Origin: Saprolegnia diclina VS20
Lineage: Eukaryota > Oomycota > Saprolegniomycetes > Saprolegniales > Saprolegniaceae
DNA: 38,991 nt
Assembly: GCF_000281045.1 (NCBI RefSeq)
Contig: NW_008246072.1
Coordinates: 927,256 to 966,246, forward strand
Direction: 5' to 3'
This document shows, in pieces, positions 28,330-35,922 of the stretch; the first letter of the stretch is position 1; the number at the start of each line of letters is the position of its first letter. The notes beneath the pieces are model-generated. The model was not told the DNA's origin and did no database searches. It worked only from the letters and a program-made list of their open reading frames with translations. Made by a program: the position numbers and the translations under genes.

Positions 28330-31300
28330 GTCGGCAACAAGCTGCCGCAGTTTGCGTCGTACGTGAGCCAGCGCGACTTCAACTACCCGACCTTGACCGT
28401 CAAGGAGACGCTGGCCTTTGCGCACGCGTGCAGCGGTGGCACGGCCGTGCCTCCCCGCGTCCTCGACTCGCTCGTGCATGGCTCGCCGGAAGAGAACGCG
28501 CAGGCGAAAGCTGTGATCCAGTCCTTGTACCACGTCTACCCGGACATTATCACGCGCCAGATGGGTCTCAAGATCTGCGAAGACACGATCGTCGGCAATG
28601 GCATGCTCCGCGGTGTCTCGGGCGGTGAGCGCAAGCGCGTCACAGTCGGTGAGATGGAGTTTGGCATGAAGCAGGTGTCGTTCATGGACGAGATCAGCAC
28701 GGGTCTCGACTCGGCGGCCACGTTCGACATTGTCAAGGCGCAGAAAGGCATGGCCGCGTCGCTCAAGAAGACGATTGTGATTGCGTTGCTGCAGCCGTCG
28801 CCTGAAGTCTACAACCTCTTTGACGACGTCCTCCTCCTCAACGAAGGCCACGTCATGTACCACGGTCCACGCGCCTTGTGTTTGCAGTATTTCGAGTCGC
28901 TCGGGTTCAAGTGCCCGTTGCACCGCGACGTGGCCGACTTTCTCCTCGACCTCGGTACGCCCGAGCAAGACCAGTACCTCGTGTCCAACAGCGTGTACGC
29001 GCGCACGCCGCGCCTCCCGAGCGAGTACGCGGAGCTCTTCAAGGAGTCGCAGATCTACGGCGCCATGGTCGGTCACTTGGCGACGCCGACGGACCCGGAG
29101 CTTGTGAAGGACGCGACGTCGCACCTCGCGGCGCTGCCGGCGTACCACGTGCCGTTCGGGTCGAGCACCAAGGCGCTCGTCCAGCGTCAAGTGGCGGTGT
29201 TTTTGCGCAACAAGGAGTTTGTCGTTAGCCGCATCATCATGGTGCTGGTCATGGGGTTTCTCTACTCGACGTCGTTCTACCAAGTCAACGTCGACCAGAT
29301 CGTGACGGTGCTCGGTGTCATCTTCACCACGGTGCTCTTCCTCGCGCTCGGGCAGCTGCCGACGATCCCCGCGATCGTCGAAGCGCGTGAGATCTTTTAC
29401 AAGCAAAAGGCCGCCAACTTTTTCCGGACGTCGTCGTTCATTCTCGCGCAGTGCACGACGCAGATCCCGTTTGCGCTGCTGGAGACGGTCCTCTTTGGCT
29501 CGGTCATGTACTGGGTCACGGGCTTCACCTCGGACGTCGGCGCGTTCCTGACGTACCTCCTCCTCTTGTTTGTGACCAACCTCGCGTTCACGACGTGGTT
29601 CTTCTTCCTCGCGTCGATATCGCCCAACCTCAACGTCGCGCAGCCCGTCTCGATGGTCTCGGTGCTCTTCTACGTGCTCTTCTCGGGCTTCATCATGTCG
29701 TCATCCGACATGCCCGACTACTTTGTGTGGATCTACTGGATCGACCCGCTCGCGTGGTGCATCCGCGCCTTGGCCATCAACCAGTACGCGGCGTCCGAGT
29801 TTCAAAAATGCGAGTACAAGGGCATCGACTACTGCGCGCGCACGGGCGAGACCTTTGGCAACGCGCAGCTGCAGCAGTTTGGCCTCAAGACCGACACGGT
29901 CTGGATCTGGTACGCGGTGCTCTACCTCGCCGTGTGCTACGTCTTTTTCATGCTCCTCGCCTACGTCGCGCTCGAGTACGTCCAGTACGACACGGCCGAG
30001 CACTCGGTGGTCGTGGACGATGGCGACGACGACCAAAACGTGTGGCGCGACACGGACGGCAACAAGGCGACCAACGTGTACGTCGAGGCGCCCAAGACGC
30101 CGGCCAATGCAGTGGCTGTCACGGTGGCCAGCCACCGGTCGGTGACACCCGTGACGCTGGCCTTTGAAGACCTCTGGTACTCGGTGCCCAACCCGACCAA
30201 AGGTGAGCCCGACCTCCAGCTGCTCAAGGGCATCAACGGCTACGCGCTTCCCGGTACGATCACGGCGCTCATGGGTTCGTCCGGCGCGGGCAAGACCACC
30301 TTGATGGACGTCATTGCCGGACGCAAGACGGGTGGCAAGATCGAAGGCAACATCCTCTTGAACGGGTACCCGGCCACGGACCTCGCGATTCGGCGGTCGA
30401 CGGGCTACTGCGAGCAGATGGACATCCACAGCGAGAGCGCGACGTTCCGCGAGGCGTTCCAGTTCAGCGCGATGCTCCGCCAGTCGGACGAGATCCCGAC
30501 CGAAGAGAAGATGGCGTTTGCGGAAGAGTGCTTGGAGCTCCTCGACATGAAGAACCTCGGCGACAAGATCATTCGTGGCGCCTCGGTCGAGCAGATGAAG
30601 CGCCTGACGATCGGTGTCGAGCTCGCAGCGGCGCCGTCCGTGCTCTTCCTCGATGAACCGACGTCCGGTCTTGACGCTCGCTCGGCCAAGATCATCATGA
30701 CGGGCATCCGCAAGATCGCGTCGACGGGCCGCACGGTCGTCTGCACGATCCACCAGCCGTCAACCGAGGTGTTTGAGATGTTTGACTCGCTCCTCCTCCT
30801 CAAGCGCGGTGGCGAGACCGTCTTCTTTGGCGACCTCGGCGCGAAAGCGAGCCACTTGATCGAGTACTTTACGTCGATTCCCGACACGCCGGTGCTCTCG
30901 GACGACGCCAACCCCGCGACGTGGATGCTCGAAGTCATCGGCGCCGGCGTCGAGGCCAAGAACGCGCACCCGAAGGACTATGTCGAGATCTTCAACGCAT
31001 CGGAGGAGCGCCGGTTGCTGGCCGAGGCGCTTGCGATCCACGCCAACGTCCATCCATCGTTGCCCGAGCTCACGTTTGCCAACAAGCGCGCGGCGTCGTC
31101 CATGACGCAGTTTACGATGGTGACGCAGCGCTTCTTCCGCATGTACTGGCGCACGCCGTCGTACAACAACACGCGCATCTTCATCTCGATCTTCCTCGCC
31201 GTCCTCTTTGGTTTGGTCTACCGCGGCGTCGACTACACGACGTTCTCGGGCGCGACCGGCGGCGTCGGCATGATCTTCCTCACCTCGCTCTTTGTCGGCA

Positions 31301-31980
31301 TGATCTCGTTCAACAGCGTCATTCCGCTCGCGGGCGAAGAACGCGCGTCGTTCTACCGCGAGCGCGCCTCGCAGACGTACAACGCGCTCTGGTACTTTGT
31401 CGGCTCGACGCTCGCCGAGATCCCGTACGTGTTTGTGACGACGTTCATCTTTACGATCATCTACTACCCGTTCGTCGGTCTCAACGAGTCGGTGGGCGCG
31501 TGCGTCTACTACGGCTTCAACCTCTCGCTCATGGTCTTGATGAACGTCTACATGGGCCAGTTGATGGCGTACGCGATGCCGTCGATCGAGGTCGCGGCGC
31601 TCGTCGGCATCCTCTTCAACTCGATCTTCTTCCTCTTCATGGGCTTTACGCCGACCGCGTCGCAGATCCCGAGCGGGTACCGCTGGCTGTACACGATCGT
31701 GCCGCCCAAGTACTCGATGGCGATTCTGACGTCGCAGACGTTTGCGAAATGCACGGGCGACAAGACGCAGCTCGGGTGCCAAACGATGAAGAACGTGCCG
31801 CCGAGCATCCTCCAGCAAATGAACGCGAGCAGCATCAGCGTCAAGGAGTACATTGAGTTTACGTACGAGATGTACTACGACGACGCGCTCTTGGACATTC
31901 TCGTCGTGCTGGGCTGCATCATCTTCTTCCGCGTCCTTGCGATGCTCGCGCTGCGCTACATCAACCACACCAAGCGGTAA
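28330..31980 (+). CDS. 5'-truncated tandem PDR/ABCG copy lacking the first Walker A
   Basis: Homology to the gene at 24182 begins abruptly at 28330, corresponding to its residue 144. The first 143 residues, including Walker A of NBD1, are absent. The frame is open from after a stop at 28303, but there is no ATG before 28561, which would give 1139 aa. Everything downstream is intact: NBD1 signature VSGGERKRV and Walker B, TMD1, NBD2 with GSSGAGKTT and LFLDEPTSGLD, TMD2, ending NHTKR. TMD1 and the inter-domain linker (with an inserted DDGDDDQNVW stretch) differ clearly from the neighbour, while NBD1 and NBD2 are nearly identical. It may be a young truncated gene still under constraint, a pseudogene, or an assembly collapse between identical repeats. 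No frameshift or internal stop is present. Confidence 0.85.
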   Translation, partial: VGNKLPQFASYVSQRDFNYPTLTVKETLAFAHACSGGTAVPPRVLDSLVHGSPEENAQAKAVIQSLYHVYPDIITRQMGLKICEDTIVGNGMLRGVSGGERKRVTVGEMEFGMKQVSFMDEISTGLDSAATFDIVKAQKGMAASLKKTIVIALLQPSPEVYNLFDDVLLLNEGHVMYHGPRALCLQYFESLGFKCPLHRDVADFLLDLGTPEQDQYLVSNSVYARTPRLPSEYAELFKESQIYGAMVGHLATPTDPELVKDATSHLAALPAYHVPFGSSTKALVQRQVAVFLRNKEFVVSRIIMVLVMGFLYSTSFYQVNVDQIVTVLGVIFTTVLFLALGQLPTIPAIVEAREIFYKQKAANFFRTSSFILAQCTTQIPFALLETVLFGSVMYWVTGFTSDVGAFLTYLLLLFVTNLAFTTWFFFLASISPNLNVAQPVSMVSVLFYVLFSGFIMSSSDMPDYFVWIYWIDPLAWCIRALAINQYAASEFQKCEYKGIDYCARTGETFGNAQLQQFGLKTDTVWIWYAVLYLAVCYVFFMLLAYVALEYVQYDTAEHSVVVDDGDDDQNVWRDTDGNKATNVYVEAPKTPANAVAVTVASHRSVTPVTLAFEDLWYSVPNPTKGEPDLQLLKGINGYALPGTITALMGSSGAGKTTLMDVIAGRKTGGKIEGNILLNGYPATDLAIRRSTGYCEQMDIHSESATFREAFQFSAMLRQSDEIPTEEKMAFAEECLELLDMKNLGDKIIRGASVEQMKRLTIGVELAAAPSVLFLDEPTSGLDARSAKIIMTGIRKIASTGRTVVCTIHQPSTEVFEMFDSLLLLKRGGETVFFGDLGAKASHLIEYFTSIPDTPVLSDDANPATWMLEVIGAGVEAKNAHPKDYVEIFNASEERRLLAEALAIHANVHPSLPELTFANKRAASSMTQFTMVTQRFFRMYWRTPSYNNTRIFISIFLAVLFGLVYRGVDYTTFSGATGGVGMIFLTSLFVGMISFNSVIPLAGEERASFYRERASQTYNALWYFVGSTLAEIPYVFVTTFIFTIIYYPFVGLNESVGACVYYGFNLSLMVLMNVYMGQLMAYAMPSIEVAALVGILFNSIFFLFMGFTPTASQIPSGYRWLYTIVPPKYSMAILTSQTFAKCTGDKTQLGCQTMKNVPPSILQQMNASSISVKEYIEFTYEMYYDDALLDILVVLGCIIFFRVLAMLALRYINHTKR

Positions 31981-32297
31981 ACAGATAGAAACTATGTACA
32001 TAAAACACACATTTTTATATCGCAAAAGGAAATGTCGATGGCCGTAGGTGGTACCGCGTCTCAAGTAGTACGAATCGTTTATTGACCCATGCTTGGACGC
32101 ACAGCAAGTCCGTCGCTGCTTGGCTGCTGCCAAGAGGACCGAGCGTTGGTTGTTGGCTTATCGCCTGGGAAGGATGATGTGTTTGTCCACTGTCTTTCTC
32201 AACAACCCACAACAGCACACTCCGAACGTCAATTCTACAACCCGCACACTGGCTGCGGAACCTCCTCGAGGCTGGTCATTTGCCAATTGGCTTGATC
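31981..32297. other. Intergenic region, ABCG copy to small-protein array
   Basis: 317 bp. The last 90-100 bp are a leader sequence repeated upstream of the other members of the small-protein array. The rest shows nothing recognisable. Confidence 0.5.
32274..32289 (+). promoter_or_regulatory. Inr-FPR-like core promoter, small protein copy 1
   Basis: GGTCATTTGCCAATTG matches 13 of 16 positions of the oomycete core-promoter consensus GCTCATTYYNCAWTTT. The A of TCA is exactly 20 nt before the ATG at 32298. Confidence 0.65.
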
Positions 32298-32684
32298 ATG
32301 TCAGTGCCGCCGACGGCGTACGCCATCGCTGGAGCTTACGCTTTTCATTTCCTTTGTATCGGATGCGGCGCCTGGCAAATGGGAAGTTCGCTCGCTGAGA
32401 AGTCTACGGGGAAGGACGGAGCGCTTGTGCGTCCGCTCAAAGCGACCGCTGCTGGGATCATGACGTATGGCGCGCTTCACCTCACTGGTGACGCTGCTTT
32501 GCGTCGGTTCAAGCCTCAAACGCAATTGGGCGAAGTCGTTTTCCTGACGGTCAAGTACAATGTCTCCCAAACCATCTTGGCTGGTGCCCTCATTGCGGGC
32601 GTCTATGTCTTTCGTGTCGTGGGCACGAACATCGATCCCGAGTCGACAAGGACGAGCATGACGCGCAGTTCAGAAGACTCGTAA
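32298..32684 (+). CDS. Small three-helix membrane protein, array copy 1
   Basis: Intronless, 128 aa; I do not recognise the family. The start is the ATG 20 nt after the Inr-like element. The frame stays open upstream but without an ATG before an in-frame stop. Three hydrophobic segments are visible: about residues 6-28 (ending in a Gly-rich stretch with Cys), 45-62 and 92-112. Conserved family blocks are AEKSTGKD, the loop motif LTGDAALRRFKPQT and the last helix AGVYVFRVVG. The hydrophilic Ser/Thr-rich tail carries Arg and Glu. Copy 1 is closest to copy 2. Topology and function are inferred only from hydrophobicity. It could sit in any endomembrane or in mitochondria. Confidence 0.75.
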   Translation: MSVPPTAYAIAGAYAFHFLCIGCGAWQMGSSLAEKSTGKDGALVRPLKATAAGIMTYGALHLTGDAALRRFKPQTQLGEVVFLTVKYNVSQTILAGALIAGVYVFRVVGTNIDPESTRTSMTRSSEDS

Positions 32685-33305
32685 TCGCGAATATCAAGTC
32701 CGTCTACTTTGCCGTCGATTGAAACAGCAAGTTGATGAAATACTATGTCCCTCGAGAGCCTTCCATGTGAGCGACCGCAAATATAGAGCCTGCAACTAGA
32801 GTGAAGTCTTTTATGGGGACGAGAACAACGCTTTAACCGACGAGATGATATATCACGGCCAAACAGTCGCCGCCGGCGCGCCACAACCAGCGTTAGTTGG
32901 GCAATGCGGTTGTTTGCAGTCGATTGGTTGATGCAATATGTTGTGGGCATCGTCGATGACGATGGTATCGTGCGTGGAAAAGACGTCGCTCTGTCATTTC
33001 GACTCGTACCCGGTGGCTTGCAGTGGGTGCTCCAACGTCGCCAGGAGTCGAATAAGCAAAACGTCCGACCCGCATAACGATACTGTAGCACGTCGACGTT
33101 GCACCGCGAGATTGCTGGCCGTGTGCAGAGCGTTGGTGGTGGTGGCTCCATCGGGCGTGAAAAATGACGGTCCTCCCTTTTGCTTTTTCTCAGCAACCGA
33201 CAACACACAAATGCAACAACCAGCACACTCCAAACGTCCATTCTACAACCCGCACACTGGCTGCGGAACCTCCCCGAGGCTGGTCATTTGCCAATTGTCG
33301 AGATC
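32685..33305. other. Spacer between small-protein copies 1 and 2
   Basis: About 620 bp. It starts with a diverged form of the 3' flank seen after copies 2-4 (TCAAGTCC ... TTGAAAC) and ends with the shared leader of copy 2. Between them no gene is supported. Confidence 0.5.
33282..33297 (+). promoter_or_regulatory. Inr-FPR-like core promoter, small protein copy 2
   Basis: The same GGTCATTTGCCAATTG as copy 1, with the A of TCA exactly 20 nt before the ATG at 33306. About 70 bp of flanking leader is also nearly identical. Confidence 0.65.
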
Positions 33306-33692
33306 ATGTCAGTGCCGCCGACGGCGTACGCCATCTTTGGAGCCGTTTCGATCCTGCCGGCTCTTTGTATTGGGCAAGGCGCCTGGCAAATGGGACGTTC
33401 GCTCGCTGAGAAGTCTACGGGGAAGGACGCAGCGCTTGTGCGTCCGTTCGAAGGCCTCTTTGCTGGGATCACGACTATTGGCGCGCTTCACCTCACTGGT
33501 GACGCTGCTTTGCGTCGGTTCAAGCCTCAAACAGTAATGAGCGAGGCCATTCTCTCTGCGAGCAAACCCTACGCCTCTCAAACCATCACGGCCGGTGCTA
33601 TCATTGCGGGCGTCTATGTCTTTCACGTCGTGGGCGCATTATCCTTTGCCGAGTCGACAAGTAGTAGCATGGCGAGCAGTTCGAATGATTAG
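33306..33692 (+). CDS. Small three-helix membrane protein, array copy 2
   Basis: 128 aa, intronless, family unknown. The N-terminus SVPPTAYAI matches copy 1. Hydrophobic segments lie at about 6-28, 46-62 and 92-112. It has AEKSTGKDAALVRP, LTGDAALRRFKPQT and AGVYVFHVVGA, and ends in a Ser-rich tail (ESTSSSMASSSND). The frame is also open upstream of the ATG through the shared leader, starting from a non-ATG codon at 33180. I keep the ATG because it lies at the same place relative to the initiator in all four copies. It is nearly identical to copy 1 over parts of the coding region, indicating recent duplication or conversion. Confidence 0.75.
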   Translation: MSVPPTAYAIFGAVSILPALCIGQGAWQMGRSLAEKSTGKDAALVRPFEGLFAGITTIGALHLTGDAALRRFKPQTVMSEAILSASKPYASQTITAGAIIAGVYVFHVVGALSFAESTSSSMASSSND

Positions 33693-34208
33693 ATACTAGT
33701 AACTGCTAAAGTCAAGTCCACAGTTTGTCCATTGAAACCGGAAGGTGCTTGGAGACCAGTGTTTCTCGGTAGCCTTTACGGATTGAACGCTACGCGGGTT
33801 GTGGCGCGCCGGTAGCAACTGTAGCAACCCTTTGGCCATGAGAGAGTCATGCCGTCGTATGTGTTGTTGGGTTCTTCTGCTGTTTTGGGAGGACAAATAG
33901 CTCTAGCTAAGGTTACTTGGAGAGCGCGGCAACAGCTCCTGCGCGACTCGTTACGAGCCCGGTGTCACCACCGTATCGGCTCTGGTTCGTGGTCTTCCAC
34001 CTCAGCTCCTTTGTCGGCTTTTTCACGGCAGTCGTCTCGTTGCCTCATCCCGAAACTCTACATTGCTGCACCAGTGTCGAAGAGTTCGAGCACACAGTAT
34101 CGGTTGTCGTCTCAGTAAAGATTAGGATGATGGATGTGGCTGTTCTCCACAACCCGCGCACACTGCTCGTTGAACTTTGTGGCGACTCATTTGTCGATTG
34201 TCTGGGTC
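33693..34208. other. Spacer between small-protein copies 2 and 3
   Basis: About 515 bp. The first 200 bp (33700-33900) are homologous to the flank after copy 4 (35410-35590), showing that 3' DNA was duplicated with the genes. The remainder shows no supported gene. Confidence 0.55.
34185..34200 (+). promoter_or_regulatory. Inr-FPR-like core promoter, small protein copy 3
   Basis: ACTCATTTGTCGATTG is the diverged version of the element before copies 1, 2 and 4. The A of TCA is again exactly 20 nt before the ATG (34209), although the surrounding leader has changed much more. Confidence 0.6.
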
Positions 34209-34601
34209 ATGCCACTGCCGCTGACGACGCGAACCCTACTCGCCACAGCCCGCGTCGGATCTGCGCTCCTGCCGTCGATTTGCATCGGGGTCGGCGCCAC
34301 GCAGATCGGCTATTCGCTTGCGATGAAGGTTACTGGCAAGAACACAGCGTTTGTGCGTCCGCTCGAAGGCCTCCTTGCTGGGATCGCGACGTTTGGCGGG
34401 TGCAAAATCGCCAGCGACTCTGCTCTGCGCCGGTTCACGCCTCCAACGCCCACAGGCGAGTTTATACTCTTTTTGGCCAAGCATTACCACACCATCTTTG
34501 CTGGGGCCGTTATTGCCGGCATGTTTGCCTTTCACGTCGTGGGCGCAATGCCCGTTCCGGAGTCGACAAGCAGTAGCACGGTGAGCAGTTCGGACGACTA
34601 G
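34209..34601 (+). CDS. Small three-helix membrane protein, array copy 3
   Basis: 130 aa, the most diverged member. It starts MPLPLTTRT with a two-residue longer first segment. Conserved blocks are retained in modified form: AMKVTGKN for AEKSTGKD, KIASDSALRRFTPPTPT for the TGDAALRRF loop, and AGMFAFHVVGAMPVPEST near the end. Hydrophobic segments lie at about 12-32, 48-66 and 94-114. An in-frame ATG at 34134 would add 25 residues, but it lies upstream of the predicted transcription start, so 34209 is preferred. Substitutions spare the loop Arg-Arg-Phe and the HVVGA helix end, which suggests selection on those parts. Confidence 0.72.
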   Translation: MPLPLTTRTLLATARVGSALLPSICIGVGATQIGYSLAMKVTGKNTAFVRPLEGLLAGIATFGGCKIASDSALRRFTPPTPTGEFILFLAKHYHTIFAGAVIAGMFAFHVVGAMPVPESTSSSTVSSSDD

Positions 34602-34957
34602 ATACTAGTAATGCGAATGCCAAGTCCAAGTACAGCCATGTGTCGTTGACGTTTCTGTTGATTGAGTCTGACCAGCAAACGGCTTGCAAACTTGTATGCA
34701 TGCAGTAGCTCGTAGTAGCAGCACACACACAGGGACGGTTGCGCTGCGTGTGTAGAGAGTTGACTGTTCGCCCATCCACTTTGGAGAATGATGCTCAGTA
34801 TTTGGCTTTTCCCAACAACCGACAGCCCACAACCCGCACAACCGATAAACAATATGTGAATCAAATACAACAACCAACACTCCTAACGTCAATTCTACAA
34901 CCCGCACACTGGCTGCGGAACCTCCTCGAGGCTGGTCATTTGCCAATTGTCGAGATC
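34602..34957. other. Spacer between small-protein copies 3 and 4
   Basis: 356 bp. It begins with the array's 3' flank and ends with the conserved leader of copy 4, including a CTTTTCCCAACAACCGACA-like stretch also seen before copy 2. No gene. Confidence 0.5.
34934..34949 (+). promoter_or_regulatory. Inr-FPR-like core promoter, small protein copy 4
   Basis: Identical to the elements of copies 1 and 2 (GGTCATTTGCCAATTG), with the A of TCA 20 nt before the ATG at 34958. Confidence 0.65.
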
Positions 34958-35344
34958 ATGCCACTGCCGCCGACGACGTACGCCATCATTGGAGCCTCTA
35001 CGATCCTGCCGTCCCTTTGTATCGGATACGGCGCCGGTCTGATTGGAAAGTCACTCGCTGAGAAGTCTACGGGCAGGGACGCAGTGATTGTGCGTCCGCT
35101 CGACGCGGTGTTATTTGGGATCACAGCGTTTGTCGGGTGCAAAATCACTGGTGACGCTGCTTTGCGACGGTTCACACCTCGCACGCCAACGGCTGAAGCG
35201 ATTTTCTCGGTGGTCAAGCCCAACGTCTCCCAAACCATCTTTGTTGGTGCTCTCATAGCGGGCGCATATGTCTTTCACGTCGTGGGCGCAATGCCCGTTC
35301 GGGCGTCGACAAGTAGTAGCATGGCGACCAGTTCGAAAGATTAG
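34958..35344 (+). CDS. Small three-helix membrane protein, array copy 4
   Basis: 128 aa, intronless, family unknown. It starts MPLPPTTYAIIGA, hydrophobic at about 7-29, 46-64 and 91-112. It shares AEKSTGRD, KITGDAALRRFTPRTPT and AGAYVFHVVGAMPV with the others and ends in a Ser-rich tail (ASTSSSMATSSKD). Its coding sequence groups with copy 3 in the second helix and loop (GCKI, FTP.TPT), but its leader is nearly identical to copies 1 and 2, a mosaic pattern. Tandem arrays of such small membrane proteins in oomycetes are usually lineage-specific; a role cannot be read from the sequence. Confidence 0.75.
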   Translation: MPLPPTTYAIIGASTILPSLCIGYGAGLIGKSLAEKSTGRDAVIVRPLDAVLFGITAFVGCKITGDAALRRFTPRTPTAEAIFSVVKPNVSQTIFVGALIAGAYVFHVVGAMPVRASTSSSMATSSKD

Positions 35345-35922
35345 ATCATAGCAAGACCATAAACTTACAAGTATGTTTATCCTCTCCTCGTTATACGTTG
35401 ATGGCCTTGATCGTAGTAATTGCGCATGTCAAGTCCACAGTTGTCATTTCTGTCCTTTGAAACCGAAAGGTGTCCCTATAGTCTGTACGAATTGAACGGT
35501 ACGGGGGTTGTGGCGCGCTGGTAGCGACCTTTTGGCCGTGATACAATCATCTCGTGGAATGTGCTGCTCGGTTGGTCGAGTCAGTGCGTCCCGGAAAAGA
35601 CAAATGGCTCAAGCTGCAAAGAGCGTGCGTTCAATCCTGCAACTCCCATCGCTGCCTCCCTTGTGAAGCCTACCGACTACACCTGTGTACTCCAGCCAAA
35701 CATTTACATTCTTGATCAAGTCAAATCAAAGCGCGGATGACGAGCGTACCAAGTATCCTTTCCCGCAGGATTCGCAGCCTAGCGTCTCTCAATTCTGTAG
35801 GAATCGTCGATCGTACATGCCAAAACGACCATGCAACCATATTCTTCCACACACAATGGTGTGTACACTTGTATATATAAAGCTGTGCAATTAGCAGTAG
35901 GTTCTAGCGTCCAATACGACGA
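35345..35922. other. 3' flank of the small-protein array
   Basis: 578 bp between copy 4 and the convergent transporter gene. Bases about 35410-35590 repeat the sequence after copy 2 (33700-33900). It might be the remnant of a lost fifth unit, but no fifth coding region is present. Confidence 0.5.

Noticed and set aside
28189-29406. Long minus-strand open frame (405 codons) opposite the ABCG genes, with similar ones at 24122-25249 and 30760-32133
   Set aside because: They are antisense to intact, conserved transporter codons. Their composition (Arg/Glu/Val/His rich, no domain) is what GC-rich codon use yields on the opposite strand, and they recur wherever the ABCG paralogs do.
33180-33305. 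In-frame N-terminal extension of the small array proteins through the conserved leader (reads TSILQPAHWLRNL in copies 1, 2 and 4)
   Set aside because: Copy 1 has a stop and no ATG upstream in this frame, copy 2 opens with a non-ATG codon, and copy 3 does not keep the frame's sequence. Conservation of the DNA (promoter) explains the shared reading in all frames.
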